A DNA stretch of 16,130 bases from AP-15 sp036404275 (GTDB taxonomy: Bacteria; Pseudomonadota; Alphaproteobacteria; ATCC43930; CGMCC-115725): positions 1-16,130 of the forward strand of contig DASXAM010000324.1 in the NCBI GenBank assembly GCA_036404275.1, given 5' to 3'. Made by a program: the position numbers and the translations under genes. This document shows positions 1-7,186 of the stretch, one piece after another (within the stretch, counting starts at the first letter, position 1; every line of letters begins with the position of its first letter). The notes below the pieces were generated by a model. The model was not told the DNA's origin, ran no database searches, and worked only from the letters and a program-made list of their open reading frames with translations.

Positions 1-88
1 CAAAATAGCCGTTCGCCCGCCGAGGAGGGAACCGAGAACGGTTGCGCCACGCCACCTTAACGGGCTAAGAGCCGGGGTTCACCCAGCG
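1..88 (+). ncRNA. possible 3' part of 6S RNA (truncated by window edge)
   Basis: Tentative. The bases before fhs contain no reading frame I would defend but show RNA-like structure: CCGTTC at 9-14 can pair with GAACGG at 36-41, followed by an unpaired CACCTTAACGGG-type stretch at 54-65. This vaguely resembles the CACCTTGAAC portion of the 3' arm of E. coli 6S RNA. In many proteobacteria the 6S gene lies just upstream of the 5-formyltetrahydrofolate cyclo-ligase gene, which occurs here two genes downstream. The 5' half would be outside the window. It could instead be an ordinary fhs leader or another regulatory RNA. Boundaries are approximate. Confidence 0.28.
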
Positions 89-101
89 ATGGAGAAACGC
101 C

Positions 102-1805
102 GTGGCGCGCGGAGAAGACCAGCACAGAAACCCGAAATCCAATATAGAGATCGCGCAGGAAGCCGAGATGCTGCCGATCGGGACGATCGCCGCGGAAAAG
201 CTCGGCATCCCGGATTCAGCAATCGAACCCTACGGCAAATATAAGGCGAAGATCGCGCTCGACTACGTCCGCGCCCTGCCAGACAAGCCAAACGCCAAGC
301 TGATCCTGGTGACCGCGATCACCCCGACACCGGCCGGCGAAGGCAAGACCACGACGACGGTCGGGCTCGGCGACGCGCTGAACCTGATCGGCAAAAAGGC
401 GATGCTGTGTCTGCGCGAGGCCAGCATGGGCCCATGCTTTGGCGTCAAGGGCGGGGCGGCCGGCGGCGGCTATGCCCAGGTCGTGCCGATGGAGGACATC
501 AACCTCCACTTCACCGGCGACCTGCACGCTATTGGCGCCGCCAACAATTTGCTCGCGGCGATGGTCGACAACCACATTTATTACGGGCTCGAGCCGCGCC
601 TCGACCCGCGCCGGGTCACCTGGCGCCGCGCGATGGACATGAACGACCGGGCACTCAGGACGACGATCTCCTCGCTCGGCGGCGTTGCCAACGGCTATCC
701 GCGCGAGGACGGGTTCGACATCACCGCCGCTTCGCAGGTCATGGCGACATTCTGCCTGGCGACAGGCTTGCAGGATCTGCAGCGCCGGCTCGGCCAGATC
801 CATGTCGGCCAGACCCGCGAGAGGAAGCCGGTGACCGCTTCCGACGTCAAGGCGGCGGGCTCGATGACGGCACTCCTGAAGGACGCGCTCGCCCCCAATC
901 TGGTACAGACGATCGAGCACAACCCGGTCTTTATCCATGGGGGCCCGTTCGCCAATATCGCGCATGGCTGCAACTCGGTAATTGCGACGACCTCGGCCTT
1001 GAAGCTCGCCGATTACGTCGTGACCGAAGCCGGGTTCGGCGCCGATCTCGGGGCCGAGAAATTTATCGACATCAAATGCCGCAAGGCGGGGCTGCGCCCA
1101 TCGGCGGCGGTTGTGGTGACGACGGTCCGGGCGTTGAAGATGCATGGCGGTGTGGCGCTCAACGCATTGCGCGAGGAGAATGTCGAGGCTCTCGAAAAAG
1201 GCTTTGCCAATCTGCAACGCCACCTCGCCAACATCCGCCAGTTCGGCTTGCCGGCGGTGGTGTCGGTCAACCGCTTTAGCGCCGACACGCCGCGCGAGCA
1301 TGCCCGGCTGAAGGAGCTGTGCGCCGCCGAAGGCGTCAAGGTGATCATTGCCGACCATTGGGCGCAAGGCGGCGCGGGGGCGGTGGAGCTCGCCCGCGAG
1401 GTCGTCGATCTCGCGGAAAGCGGGCAGGCCAAGCTCAACTTCCTCTATCCGGACGAGATGCCGCTGCTCGAAAAAATCCGCACCATCGCGCAGCGCCTCT
1501 ATGGTGCGGCGGACATCGAGGCGGCCAAATCGGTGCAAGACCAGCTCGCCCAATTCCAGGAGCAGGGCTATGGCAATTACCCGGTGTGCATCGCCAAGAC
1601 CCAGCTTAGCTTTTCGACCGACCCCAATCTGAAGGGTGCGCCGAGCGGCCACACCATCGCGGTGCGCGAAGTGCGGCTCTCGGCGGGCGCGGAATTCGTC
1701 GTCGCGATCTGCGGCGACATGATGACGATGCCGGGCCTGCCGCGCGTGCCGGCGGCGAACAACATCGAGGTCGATGCCGAGGGCAAGATCACCGGCCTCT
1801 TCTGA
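102..1805 (+). CDS. fhs: formate-tetrahydrofolate ligase
   Basis: Cytoplasmic enzyme that condenses formate with tetrahydrofolate using ATP to give 10-formyl-THF, feeding purine synthesis and the one-carbon pool. At 567 residues it is close to the usual ~555-560. The ATP-binding P-loop segment TPTPAGEGKTT is at residues 74-84, the family signature GVKGGAAGGGY at 114-124, and the second signature VTTVRALKMHGG at about 337-349. The start chosen is GTG at 102, with GGAG at 91-94 upstream; the family's N-terminal pattern (IEIAQ...) begins at residue 15. The next in-frame ATG, at 168, would remove that conserved segment. A cyclo-ligase gene follows on the same strand after one unrelated-looking gene, so the three may be co-transcribed. 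No key motif is missing; identification is secure. Confidence 0.97.
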   Translation: MARGEDQHRNPKSNIEIAQEAEMLPIGTIAAEKLGIPDSAIEPYGKYKAKIALDYVRALPDKPNAKLILVTAITPTPAGEGKTTTTVGLGDALNLIGKKAMLCLREASMGPCFGVKGGAAGGGYAQVVPMEDINLHFTGDLHAIGAANNLLAAMVDNHIYYGLEPRLDPRRVTWRRAMDMNDRALRTTISSLGGVANGYPREDGFDITAASQVMATFCLATGLQDLQRRLGQIHVGQTRERKPVTASDVKAAGSMTALLKDALAPNLVQTIEHNPVFIHGGPFANIAHGCNSVIATTSALKLADYVVTEAGFGADLGAEKFIDIKCRKAGLRPSAAVVVTTVRALKMHGGVALNALREENVEALEKGFANLQRHLANIRQFGLPAVVSVNRFSADTPREHARLKELCAAEGVKVIIADHWAQGGAGAVELAREVVDLAESGQAKLNFLYPDEMPLLEKIRTIAQRLYGAADIEAAKSVQDQLAQFQEQGYGNYPVCIAKTQLSFSTDPNLKGAPSGHTIAVREVRLSAGAEFVVAICGDMMTMPGLPRVPAANNIEVDAEGKITGLF

Positions 1806-1827
1806 GGTGCGAATGGGAGGGCATCCA

Positions 1828-2256
1828 ATGAAAATCGACGAATCAAAGGTGATGGCCTTCCCACGCAAGCTCGTCGAGCAAACTATACTTGGCTTATACG
1901 ACCCGATCAATTCTCATCTTGTCAAGCTCGTCGGTTTCGATTTCACACCCGAATTGCGACAGCATTTCCAGAGAGAATTGCGCGCCTGGCTGCGAAAGAT
2001 CGAGCGGCTGCGCTTCAAGCCGTCCAACAGAACCGGATCGTCCAAGTTTTATTTCGATCTGTTGTTCGATTATCCGTTTGGCGGGGTCGAGGTTCGCAAT
2101 ATGCGTCTGATCATGAATGAAATCGCCGACGAGTACGAAGACACGCGAGCGACTAAAACTCCTGAAGAGATGGTGGCGTGGTTGAAGGCGTTTCACGAGG
2201 CGCTGGCCCAGCGCCTGCATAATGGCGAAGAGGTGGTCGATTTGGTCCCGGAATAG
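1828..2256 (+). CDS. hypothetical protein between folate genes
   Basis: I do not recognise this 142-residue protein. ATG at 1828 is preceded by GGGAGG at 1815-1820 with a 7-base gap, so I prefer it; an in-frame ATG at 1813 is possible. It begins 22 bases after fhs and ends where the cyclo-ligase begins. The protein looks soluble and globular, mixed helical, rich in aromatic and charged residues (for example FYFDLLFDYPFGGVEVRN in the middle), with no signal peptide, membrane segment, cysteine cluster or known motif. Base composition is visibly lower in GC (roughly half) than in fhs on its left and the cyclo-ligase on its right, suggesting later acquisition or a lineage-specific gene. A role in folate metabolism cannot be inferred from position alone. 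Confidence 0.75.
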   Translation: MKIDESKVMAFPRKLVEQTILGLYDPINSHLVKLVGFDFTPELRQHFQRELRAWLRKIERLRFKPSNRTGSSKFYFDLLFDYPFGGVEVRNMRLIMNEIADEYEDTRATKTPEEMVAWLKAFHEALAQRLHNGEEVVDLVPE

Positions 2257-2272
2257 CGATTGGAACTCAAGG

Positions 2273-2875
2273 GTGGACCTTGCTGCGGTAAAGGCCTGGC
2301 GGAAGGCCGAGCGGCAGCGCCTGCTGGCGTTGCGCACCGGCACCGACCCGGCACGGCGCCGAGCGTGGGGGCGCGCCATCGAGACGCGGCTTATGGCATT
2401 TCTCGCCGACCGGGTGCCGATCGTGCTCGGCGTCTACTGGCCGTTCCAGGCCGAGTTCGACCCGCGCCCGTTGATCGAGCAGCTCGTCGCCGCGGGCTCG
2501 GCGGTGGCCTTGCCGGCGGTGGTCGATAAAAAGGGGCCGCTCGAATACCGCGCCTGGCGGCCGGGCGAGCCGCTCGTCGATGGCGTGTGGAACATCCCGG
2601 TTCCGGAAAAGCGCGATCTCGTCGCGCCGCAGGCGGTGCTGGCGCCGCTCGTCGGCTTTGACCGCGCATGCTACCGGCTCGGCTATGGCGGCGGCTATTT
2701 CGACCGCACGCTCGCGGCGCTCGAGCCGCGACCGTTGGCAATCGGCGTCGGCTTCGAATTGTCGGCGCTCGACACGATTCATCCTCAGGATTTCGACATC
2801 CCGATGGATGTAATCGTCACCGAAGCCGCCCTCCGCCAAAGGCCGGCGCAGGGTGGCGAGACCGTGCCTCCCTAA
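2273..2875 (+). CDS. 5-formyltetrahydrofolate cyclo-ligase (methenyl-THF synthetase)
   Basis: Converts 5-formyl-THF to 5,10-methenyl-THF with ATP, returning the stored folate form to the active one-carbon pool. The family signature is clear: APLVGFD followed by RLGYGGGYFDR, with GYGGGYFDR at residues 137-145, plus the LGVYWPFQAEFDPRPL segment (E. coli YgfA/human MTHFS family). I chose GTG at 2273 (200 residues, normal for the family), with GGAA at 2262-2265 as a weak ribosome site. An in-frame ATG at 2222 would add 17 residues overlapping the previous gene, has no ribosome site, and its extension reads like a shifted copy of the upstream gene's codons. Position downstream of fhs fits a folate interconversion block. 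Confidence 0.93.
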   Translation: MDLAAVKAWRKAERQRLLALRTGTDPARRRAWGRAIETRLMAFLADRVPIVLGVYWPFQAEFDPRPLIEQLVAAGSAVALPAVVDKKGPLEYRAWRPGEPLVDGVWNIPVPEKRDLVAPQAVLAPLVGFDRACYRLGYGGGYFDRTLAALEPRPLAIGVGFELSALDTIHPQDFDIPMDVIVTEAALRQRPAQGGETVPP

Positions 2876-3248
2876 TCTCCGACCGTCATGGCCGGACTTG
2901 TTCCACGGCTGCCCGGTTCAGCAGATTCGGTTGTGCACGATGAGCTCGAAGCAGTCGCAGGCACCCCTTGCGTGGGCTCGACCCGCGCATCCACGTCTTG
3001 CGCCTGGGTGGCGGGCGCACCGACGAGACATGGATGGCCGGATCAGGTCCGGCCAAGGGGACCAAGGATGGGACCAAGGATTGCGCGCTCCTGCGCGGAA
3101 CTCCGCCGCAGCTGCAGCCGAGCGCGGAACCGGACGGCCGTGGACTTGTTCCGGCCATCCGCGCAATCGGACGGCGTCGCGTGCTGGCATGGATCACCGG
3201 GACGCGCCCGGTGATGACGACGGGTGTCGGCCGCGGACCAGGCCGGCG
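2876..3248 (+). repeat. geneless convergent region with dispersed palindromic repeats
   Basis: The region lies between two convergent genes and holds no credible coding frame. It contains several parts of a dispersed repeat: GGACTTGTTCC occurs at 2894-2904 and again at 3142-3152; TGGCCGGA at 3035-3042 pairs with TCCGGCCA at 3048-3055; ATCACCGGG at 3193-3201 pairs with CCCGGTGAT at 3207-3215; ATCCACGTCT at 2989-2998 is a 9-of-10 inverted match to 3026-3035. GACCAAGGAT is duplicated at 3060-3069 and 3072-3081. Motifs of the form CGTCATGGCCGG...TTGTCC and GGATCACCGGG...CCCGGTGATGACG are, to my knowledge, common intergenic repeats in Alphaproteobacteria. The hairpins might act as two-way transcription stops, but there are no T-runs. 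Confidence 0.6.
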
Positions 3249-4157
3249 CTATTGCCGGGTATATTTGACGACGCGGCGCACACGGCCCCATTCGCCGGGC
3301 TGCACGACATAGAGGTCGCGGTGTGAGTCGACCCAGATGCCGTGGCACGAGCGGTGGATCGGACCGCCCCAGCGCGCCAGCCGCTCGCCGTCCAGGGTCA
3401 GGATGCTGACCATGCCGCCATTGTGCTCGGGGATGTAGACGATATCGTCCTTGTCCACATAAAAGAAAGCCGGGCCGATCAGCTGGGTCGGCCAGACCTC
3501 GAGCAATTTTCCCATCTGGTCGAAGATCTGCACCCGGTCGTTCTCGCGGTCGGCGACCAGAAGGCGTCCGCGGCGATCGACCCACACCCCGTGCGGCAGG
3601 TTGAACTGGCCCGGTGCCGTCCCGGGCTCGCCCCAGGAAAAGAGATATTTGGCGTCGGCCGAGAATTTGTGGATGCGCGCATTGCCGTAGCCGTCGCTCA
3701 TAAACATCTCGCCCGACGGGGCAAAGGCGATGTCGGTCGGCAGGTTGAACGGGCCGCCGCCATGCGTGACCTTTTTCCAGGCCGCCGAGCTGAAATCGTC
3801 TTCCGGCACGCCGGTGTCCGAACGTTGGCCCTTGACGCCGATCGTCTGCAGCAGCTCGCCGTCGATGGTGAACTTCATGAACTGCATGTGATGCTCGTCG
3901 GTGAGCCAGACATTGTCGTGCTCGTCGATGCGGATCGCATGCGGAAAGGTAAAGAGATCGGCACCCCAGGATTTGAGGAAATTGCCGTCGCGGTCGAAGA
4001 TCACGACCGGATGCTGGGGGTTGCGGTTGAAGCAATAGACTCGGTCCTGTGAATCGACCGAAACCGCGCACGCCCGGATTTCGATCTCGGCGGGCGGATG
4101 GGCCCATTCCTCGTTGACTCGATAAGTGTAGTCGCCGCTGCCCACGATCGCTTCCAT
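3249..4157 (-). CDS. NHL-repeat six-bladed beta-propeller protein
   Basis: A 302-residue protein made of NHL-type blades, seen in recurring units such as FPHAIRIDEHDNVWLTDEHH, FNLPTDIAFAPSGEMFMSDG, FNLPHGVWVDRRGRLLVADR and SCHGIWVDSHRDLYVVQPGE, spaced by about 45-60 residues. This arrangement matches bacterial proteins annotated as peptidyl-alpha-hydroxyglycine alpha-amidating lyase-like, though NHL propellers serve many binding roles and I see no proof of lyase activity. The start is ATG at 4157, with AGGGGGAA just upstream on the minus strand; an upstream frame extension of 52 residues lacks propeller sequence and passes through non-coding-looking DNA. There is no signal peptide or membrane segment, so it is probably cytoplasmic. 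It is monocistronic and convergent with the cyclo-ligase gene. Confidence 0.88.
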   Translation of the reverse strand: MEAIVGSGDYTYRVNEEWAHPPAEIEIRACAVSVDSQDRVYCFNRNPQHPVVIFDRDGNFLKSWGADLFTFPHAIRIDEHDNVWLTDEHHMQFMKFTIDGELLQTIGVKGQRSDTGVPEDDFSSAAWKKVTHGGGPFNLPTDIAFAPSGEMFMSDGYGNARIHKFSADAKYLFSWGEPGTAPGQFNLPHGVWVDRRGRLLVADRENDRVQIFDQMGKLLEVWPTQLIGPAFFYVDKDDIVYIPEHNGGMVSILTLDGERLARWGGPIHRSCHGIWVDSHRDLYVVQPGEWGRVRRVVKYTRQ

Positions 4158-4488
4158 CGCTTCCCCCTGCCGGTTTTTGCCAAGGCGGCGGCGATCATAG
4201 CACGGCTGTCCGATGCCGGCTGACAACCCGGTTATGCGCCCCTCGCATGCGGGCGAGTGCCCGACGTTGACAGATTGTTGTAATATACCTTGTCCGATTT
4301 GAAAGACTCTCAAAGCAATGCCTTATTGTATCCCACGATTTACCCATCGACTCGTAAATGTCATATTGATGCCGCAAAAATTTCTCTCTCTGTTGGTCGA
4401 TTCAATCCCAGTCGCACCTTTGCCACACGCCGGAAAGCTCGCTCTTTCGCGGCGATGCATCGCAACCGACTGAGGGGAAACAGAGAGG
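4158..4488. other. AT-richer intergenic region between divergent genes
   Basis: A 331-base gap separating the NHL gene (leftward) from a small hypothetical gene (rightward). I see no convincing gene in it. The stretch 4265-4400 is markedly AT-richer than its surroundings and probably holds the promoters of both flanking genes. The best + strand candidate is TTGAAA at 4299-4304 with TATTGT at 4324-4329, but the 19-base spacer and weak -10 make this poor. TTGACA at 4267-4272 has no well-spaced partner. No tRNA, terminator or long repeat was seen. Confidence 0.4.
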
Positions 4489-4713
4489 ATGACTTATAAA
4501 ATCTCGTATCAGGACGAGGTGCCGATCTCGGTCCAGAAGTGGCGCAATGAGGCGGCGGCGCGCACCGAGACCTTTGGCTCAGAAGCCGAAGCACTGCATC
4601 GCGCCCGCGAGCTGATCGACGACGGCGAGCACCGGGTCGTCGTCAGCGACGCCAGCGGCAACGCTCTGGGAGGCATCCGCCTGCAGCTCAAATTGGGGCT
4701 GTTCGCGGAATAA
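4489..4713 (+). CDS. small conserved hypothetical protein
   Basis: A 74-residue soluble protein. ATG at 4489 follows GAGGGG at 4472-4477 and a closer AGAGAGG, so translation is plausible. The sequence is a short beta start (MTYKISYQDEVP), a charged helix (SEAEALHRARELIDDG) and two beta strands ending GGIRLQLKLG. This pattern (EAEAL.RARELIDDGEH...V.D..GN.LGG.RLQLKLG) resembles uncharacterised small proteins I recall from Alphaproteobacteria, but I cannot assign a function. It stands alone, convergent with the lipoprotein gene on its right, 62 bases away. Its GC-rich coding pattern matches the genome, unlike the AT-rich leader before it. Confidence 0.75.
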   Translation: MTYKISYQDEVPISVQKWRNEAAARTETFGSEAEALHRARELIDDGEHRVVVSDASGNALGGIRLQLKLGLFAE

Positions 4714-4775
4714 GGGCGAAGCAGGCTTGCGGGCGGAGGGCGGAGGCCTTCGCCCGCAACGCCGCGCGGTGCGGT

Positions 4776-5255
4776 TCAGCGCTGGCCGAGATTGGTCACC
4801 GTCGGCAGATACTCTTGGGCGGTCTGCGGCGCCATTGCCAGCACCTGGAAGCTGCCGCCGCCGGCCGTGGAGCCAACCTGCCAGTTTGGCACGCCCATGA
4901 CTTGGACATAGCTTTGCATGCCCGGCGCCAGCTGCACGGTGTCGCCGCGGCCTGTCGGCGTGCCATAGGCCTGCACCGTCAACCGGTAGGTGCCCGGCAC
5001 AAAGTCGTGAAAGTACGCGGTGCCCTCCTTGGCCGGCGCCAGCGGCACACCATTGGCGTAGACCATCGGGGCGGCGGCATCTACATTGCCGCCCGGCGGG
5101 TTCGCCTGGCGCAGCACCCAGAGCCGCGCCATTCCCGAAGTCATTGCCGGTGCCGGCGGCGGGGTCTGGGCCGCCGGCGCCGCGCAGCCGGCAAGCAGCA
5201 GCAAGGAAAGGCAAAGGGCGCAGTCTTTCGTCCTATTTTTCTCCGATCGACGCAT
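4776..5255 (-). CDS. putative lipoprotein (DUF2846-like)
   Basis: A 159-residue lipoprotein: a basic start (MRRSEKNRTK), a hydrophobic run, then lipobox LAGC with the acylated cysteine at residue 24, followed by an Ala/Pro-rich linker. The mature part (from ARLWVLRQ) has the pattern of a DUF2846-type beta domain: a small-molecule-like or carbohydrate-binding-type sandwich with a PMVYANGVPL strand, a GTAYFHDFVPGTYRLTV segment and an LAPGMQSYVQV segment. I am only moderately sure of that family. ATG at 5255 is chosen because AGGGAG lies 8-10 bases upstream and the signal peptide begins there; the frame runs 27 residues further upstream without signal-peptide logic. It is probably anchored in the periplasm or outer membrane, and is divergent from the EamA transporter gene. 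Confidence 0.82.
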   Translation of the reverse strand: MRRSEKNRTKDCALCLSLLLLAGCAAPAAQTPPPAPAMTSGMARLWVLRQANPPGGNVDAAAPMVYANGVPLAPAKEGTAYFHDFVPGTYRLTVQAYGTPTGRGDTVQLAPGMQSYVQVMGVPNWQVGSTAGGGSFQVLAMAPQTAQEYLPTVTNLGQR

Positions 5256-5410
5256 GAGCGTTCTCCCTGTCGGTGGCGGGCGGCCGGACAGCCTGAGGCT
5301 TGCCGATATCCGACGCCGCAGCGGCATGGTAATCAACTGCCGGGTGCGCTGCCACGCTGCTGCTCGGTTCGCGGGGTGGTCGGCAACGGCGCGTCGGAGC
5401 GACGGCTCGA

Positions 5411-6277
5411 ATGCCGCGGATCGTCTATCTCTACCTCGCGATCATCGTGCTGACCTGGTCGGCCAACTGGCCGCTGATGAAGCTCGCGCTGGGTGCCGCG
5501 CCGCCGCTGATGTTTGTGCTGCTGCGGCTCGCCGGGTCGCTGGTGCTGATCGCCGGCGCCCTTGTCGCGCGGCGCCGACCACTGCTGCCGGAGCGCGGCG
5601 AGCGGCTCGGCCTTTTCTGGGTCGGCGAGCTCCAGGTCGCCGGCTTTCTCGTATTCTGCATCATCGGGCTGGCGATCGTGCCGCCCGGCCGGGCGATCGT
5701 GCTCGCCTACACGATGCCGCTCTGGTCGATCCCGATAGGGCTGTGGCTGTGGCGGGTGCCGATCGGGCGGTCTCAGCTTGCCGGCGCGGTGGTCGGCTTT
5801 GCCGGCCTTTTGCTGTTCATGAACCCGCGCCTGGTCGATTGGGGCGACCGGCGCGTGCTGGCCGGCAATGCCTGCCTGATCCTCGCCGCGATCGTGTGGG
5901 CGCTCGGCTCGTGCCTCTATTGCCGGCGCAACTGGCGCTCGCCGGTCTGGACCCAGACCTTTTGGCAGCTTGCGGTCAGCACGGTTCTGGTGGCGGCGGT
6001 GGCGCTGCCCAAGGCCGGCGGCGAGCCGATCCGTTGGTCGCCGCTGCTGCTCGCGGTGCTTGCCTATAACTGGGTGGTGACGACCGCGCTCGGCTATTTT
6101 CTGTGGAACAAGGTCTTGACGATGATGCCGGCGGCGACCGCCGGCCAGGTTCTGGCCTTGACCCCGGTCGGCGGCTTTCTGCTGTCGACCGCGATCTTCG
6201 GCGGCGCCGTCACCGGCGACATCCTCGCCAGCATCGCGCTGATCGTCGCCGGCATCGCCCTTACCCTACGCCAATGA
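5411..6277 (+). CDS. EamA/DMT-superfamily transporter
   Basis: A 288-residue inner-membrane protein with about ten hydrophobic helices arranged as two EamA (drug/metabolite transporter) repeats. The first repeat opens with YLYLAIIVLTWSANWPLMKLAL, with the family's W..N....K pattern; the second opens near NACLILAAIVWALGSCLYCRR. The final helix AGQVLALTPVGGFLLSTAIFGG matches the conserved end of the fold. The substrate cannot be told from sequence; members export amino acids, metabolites or drugs. ATG at 5411 has GGAG about 12 bases upstream. It is divergent from the lipoprotein gene, with a 155-base gap, and is followed 40 bases later by the toxin-antitoxin genes, which have their own strong ribosome site. 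Confidence 0.92.
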   Translation: MPRIVYLYLAIIVLTWSANWPLMKLALGAAPPLMFVLLRLAGSLVLIAGALVARRRPLLPERGERLGLFWVGELQVAGFLVFCIIGLAIVPPGRAIVLAYTMPLWSIPIGLWLWRVPIGRSQLAGAVVGFAGLLLFMNPRLVDWGDRRVLAGNACLILAAIVWALGSCLYCRRNWRSPVWTQTFWQLAVSTVLVAAVALPKAGGEPIRWSPLLLAVLAYNWVVTTALGYFLWNKVLTMMPAATAGQVLALTPVGGFLLSTAIFGGAVTGDILASIALIVAGIALTLRQ

Positions 6278-6317
6278 CCAACAGTGTGATAAGATACGCG
6301 GGTGACGGAGGATCGAA

Positions 6318-6494
6318 ATGGCGGACACCGGGGCGAAATCGATTTCCGATGAAATAGGCCGGGAAGACGAGAAGCGGGCGATCGAAAAAGCGCGCACCGA
6401 GATCGCCGCCGGCAAGGGCGTGCCGCATGAGAAGGTTCGGCAATGGCTGGAGCGGCTCCGTGAGGGAAAGATCGAACCGCCCCCGTGCGCGTAA
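6318..6494 (+). CDS. putative antitoxin of the adjacent ParE/RelE toxin
   Basis: A 58-codon gene. ATG at 6318 has a strong ribosome site, GGAGG at 6307-6311, six bases upstream. The product is highly charged and helical: an N-terminal ISDEIGREDEKRAIEKAR helix, then AAGKGVPHEKVRQWLERLREG. The pattern 'A...G..vPHE.V..WL..L..G' is common in short antitoxins that precede ParE/RelE toxins. It overlaps the toxin start by 10 bases, the usual antitoxin-first coupling. Expected role: bind and neutralise the toxin, possibly with autoregulation, although no operator palindrome was identified. The family name is not certain; the pairing is the main evidence. Confidence 0.82.
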   Translation: MADTGAKSISDEIGREDEKRAIEKARTEIAAGKGVPHEKVRQWLERLREGKIEPPPCA

Positions 6495-6751
6495 TCTGGG
6501 CGCCTTCGGCGCTACAGGAGCTTCTTGAAATTTATCGTTATGTTGCTGCTCAGAATCCCGCGGCCGCGCGCAGACTGGTCGACAATTTGATTGCAGCAGG
6601 AAACAGCCTGATGGATTTCCCTCGTCGAGGCAGGCCAGTCGGTGATGATGTACGCGAGCTTGTCGCTGTCCGACCGTACATCATCCAATATGAGGTCACC
6701 GCTGGCGAGGTCACTATTTTGCGTGTTCGCCACAGCTCTCGCCGGCCTTAA
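6485..6751 (+). CDS. ParE/RelE-family toxin
   Basis: An 88-residue type II toxin, starting at GTG 6485 inside the end of the antitoxin gene. It has the family layout: VIWAPSALQELLEIYRYVAAQNPAAARRLVDNL (strand then two helices), LMDFPRRGRPVGDDVRELVAVRPYIIQYEV (the P..GR...REL.V.PY.I.Y core), then ITIL-type strand EVTILRVRHSSRRP with the terminal RVRH-SR motif. ParE-like members poison DNA gyrase and RelE-like members cut mRNA; the extended helical pair and short C-terminus favour the ParE side, but target choice is inference. Translation is probably coupled to the antitoxin. It lies at the left edge of the accessory patch. Confidence 0.9.
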   Translation: MRVIWAPSALQELLEIYRYVAAQNPAAARRLVDNLIAAGNSLMDFPRRGRPVGDDVRELVAVRPYIIQYEVTAGEVTILRVRHSSRRP

Positions 6752-6753
6752 TA

Positions 6754-7132
6754 GTGGTCGAGGTGCTCGCTGACGGCGGCAAGCGCCCATTTGCCGACAC
6801 GCCGATGCGGTTGATGTCGGATGGAGAAATCCAGGCGGTCGCATGGGCGGACGCTTGCGCGCGCGGCCGTTCACCCCGAGGAGTGGGCAGACGCGAAGCG
6901 GATACCGCGGATCACTTTGCGCGATTGGGAGCAGGTCCGCTCCGAACCTGACCAGCCCATCGCGCCGATCCGACCCATCGTCGCCCGCGACTCCGAGGGG
7001 GTGCGTCGGGCGCTGGAGGAAGAGGCAGGGACACGCGGCGATCCCATAAACGCTTTCGGCCCATGTTGCACCGGCGAGGCAGTTGCATTTAGGATGTCGC
7101 GAATACGCCGGATTACGTTGACGATATCTTGA
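6754..7132 (+). pseudogene. probable frameshifted gene remnant after the toxin
   Basis: This begins with GTG two bases after the toxin stop. Frame one (6754 to about 6860) reads as a plausible protein, with the segment MRLMSDGEIQAVAWADA. Coding-like character then moves to the next frame (about 6862-7060), reading ARAAVHPEEWADAKRIPRITLRDWEQ and onward through IAPIRPIVARDSEGVRRALEEEAG. Third codon positions are mostly G/C in frame one before the switch and in frame two after it, as expected for one gene broken by a single-base change. I recognise no family. The end is uncertain: beyond ~7060 the sequence loses coding character, and the frame stops at 7132. It could instead be non-coding DNA. 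Confidence 0.4.
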
Positions 7133-7186
7133 CGGTGACCTGCTGTACTCTTTGTTCAGCATTCTGCGTTGCGGAGGGTTTGTGGC

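Noticed and set aside
216..1910. A 564-codon open frame on the minus strand opposite fhs
   Set aside because: It is antisense to a fully convincing fhs gene; the translation is Arg/Asp/His-rich with no domain, as expected for a shadow frame in high-GC DNA.
3043..4107. A 354-codon minus-strand frame overlapping the NHL gene
   Set aside because: Different register of the NHL propeller gene; the translation is Arg/Pro-rich, while the true frame shows the repeated blades.
4267..4286. TTGACA followed by TAATAT as a promoter
   Set aside because: The gap between them is only 8 bases, too short for a sigma-70-type promoter.
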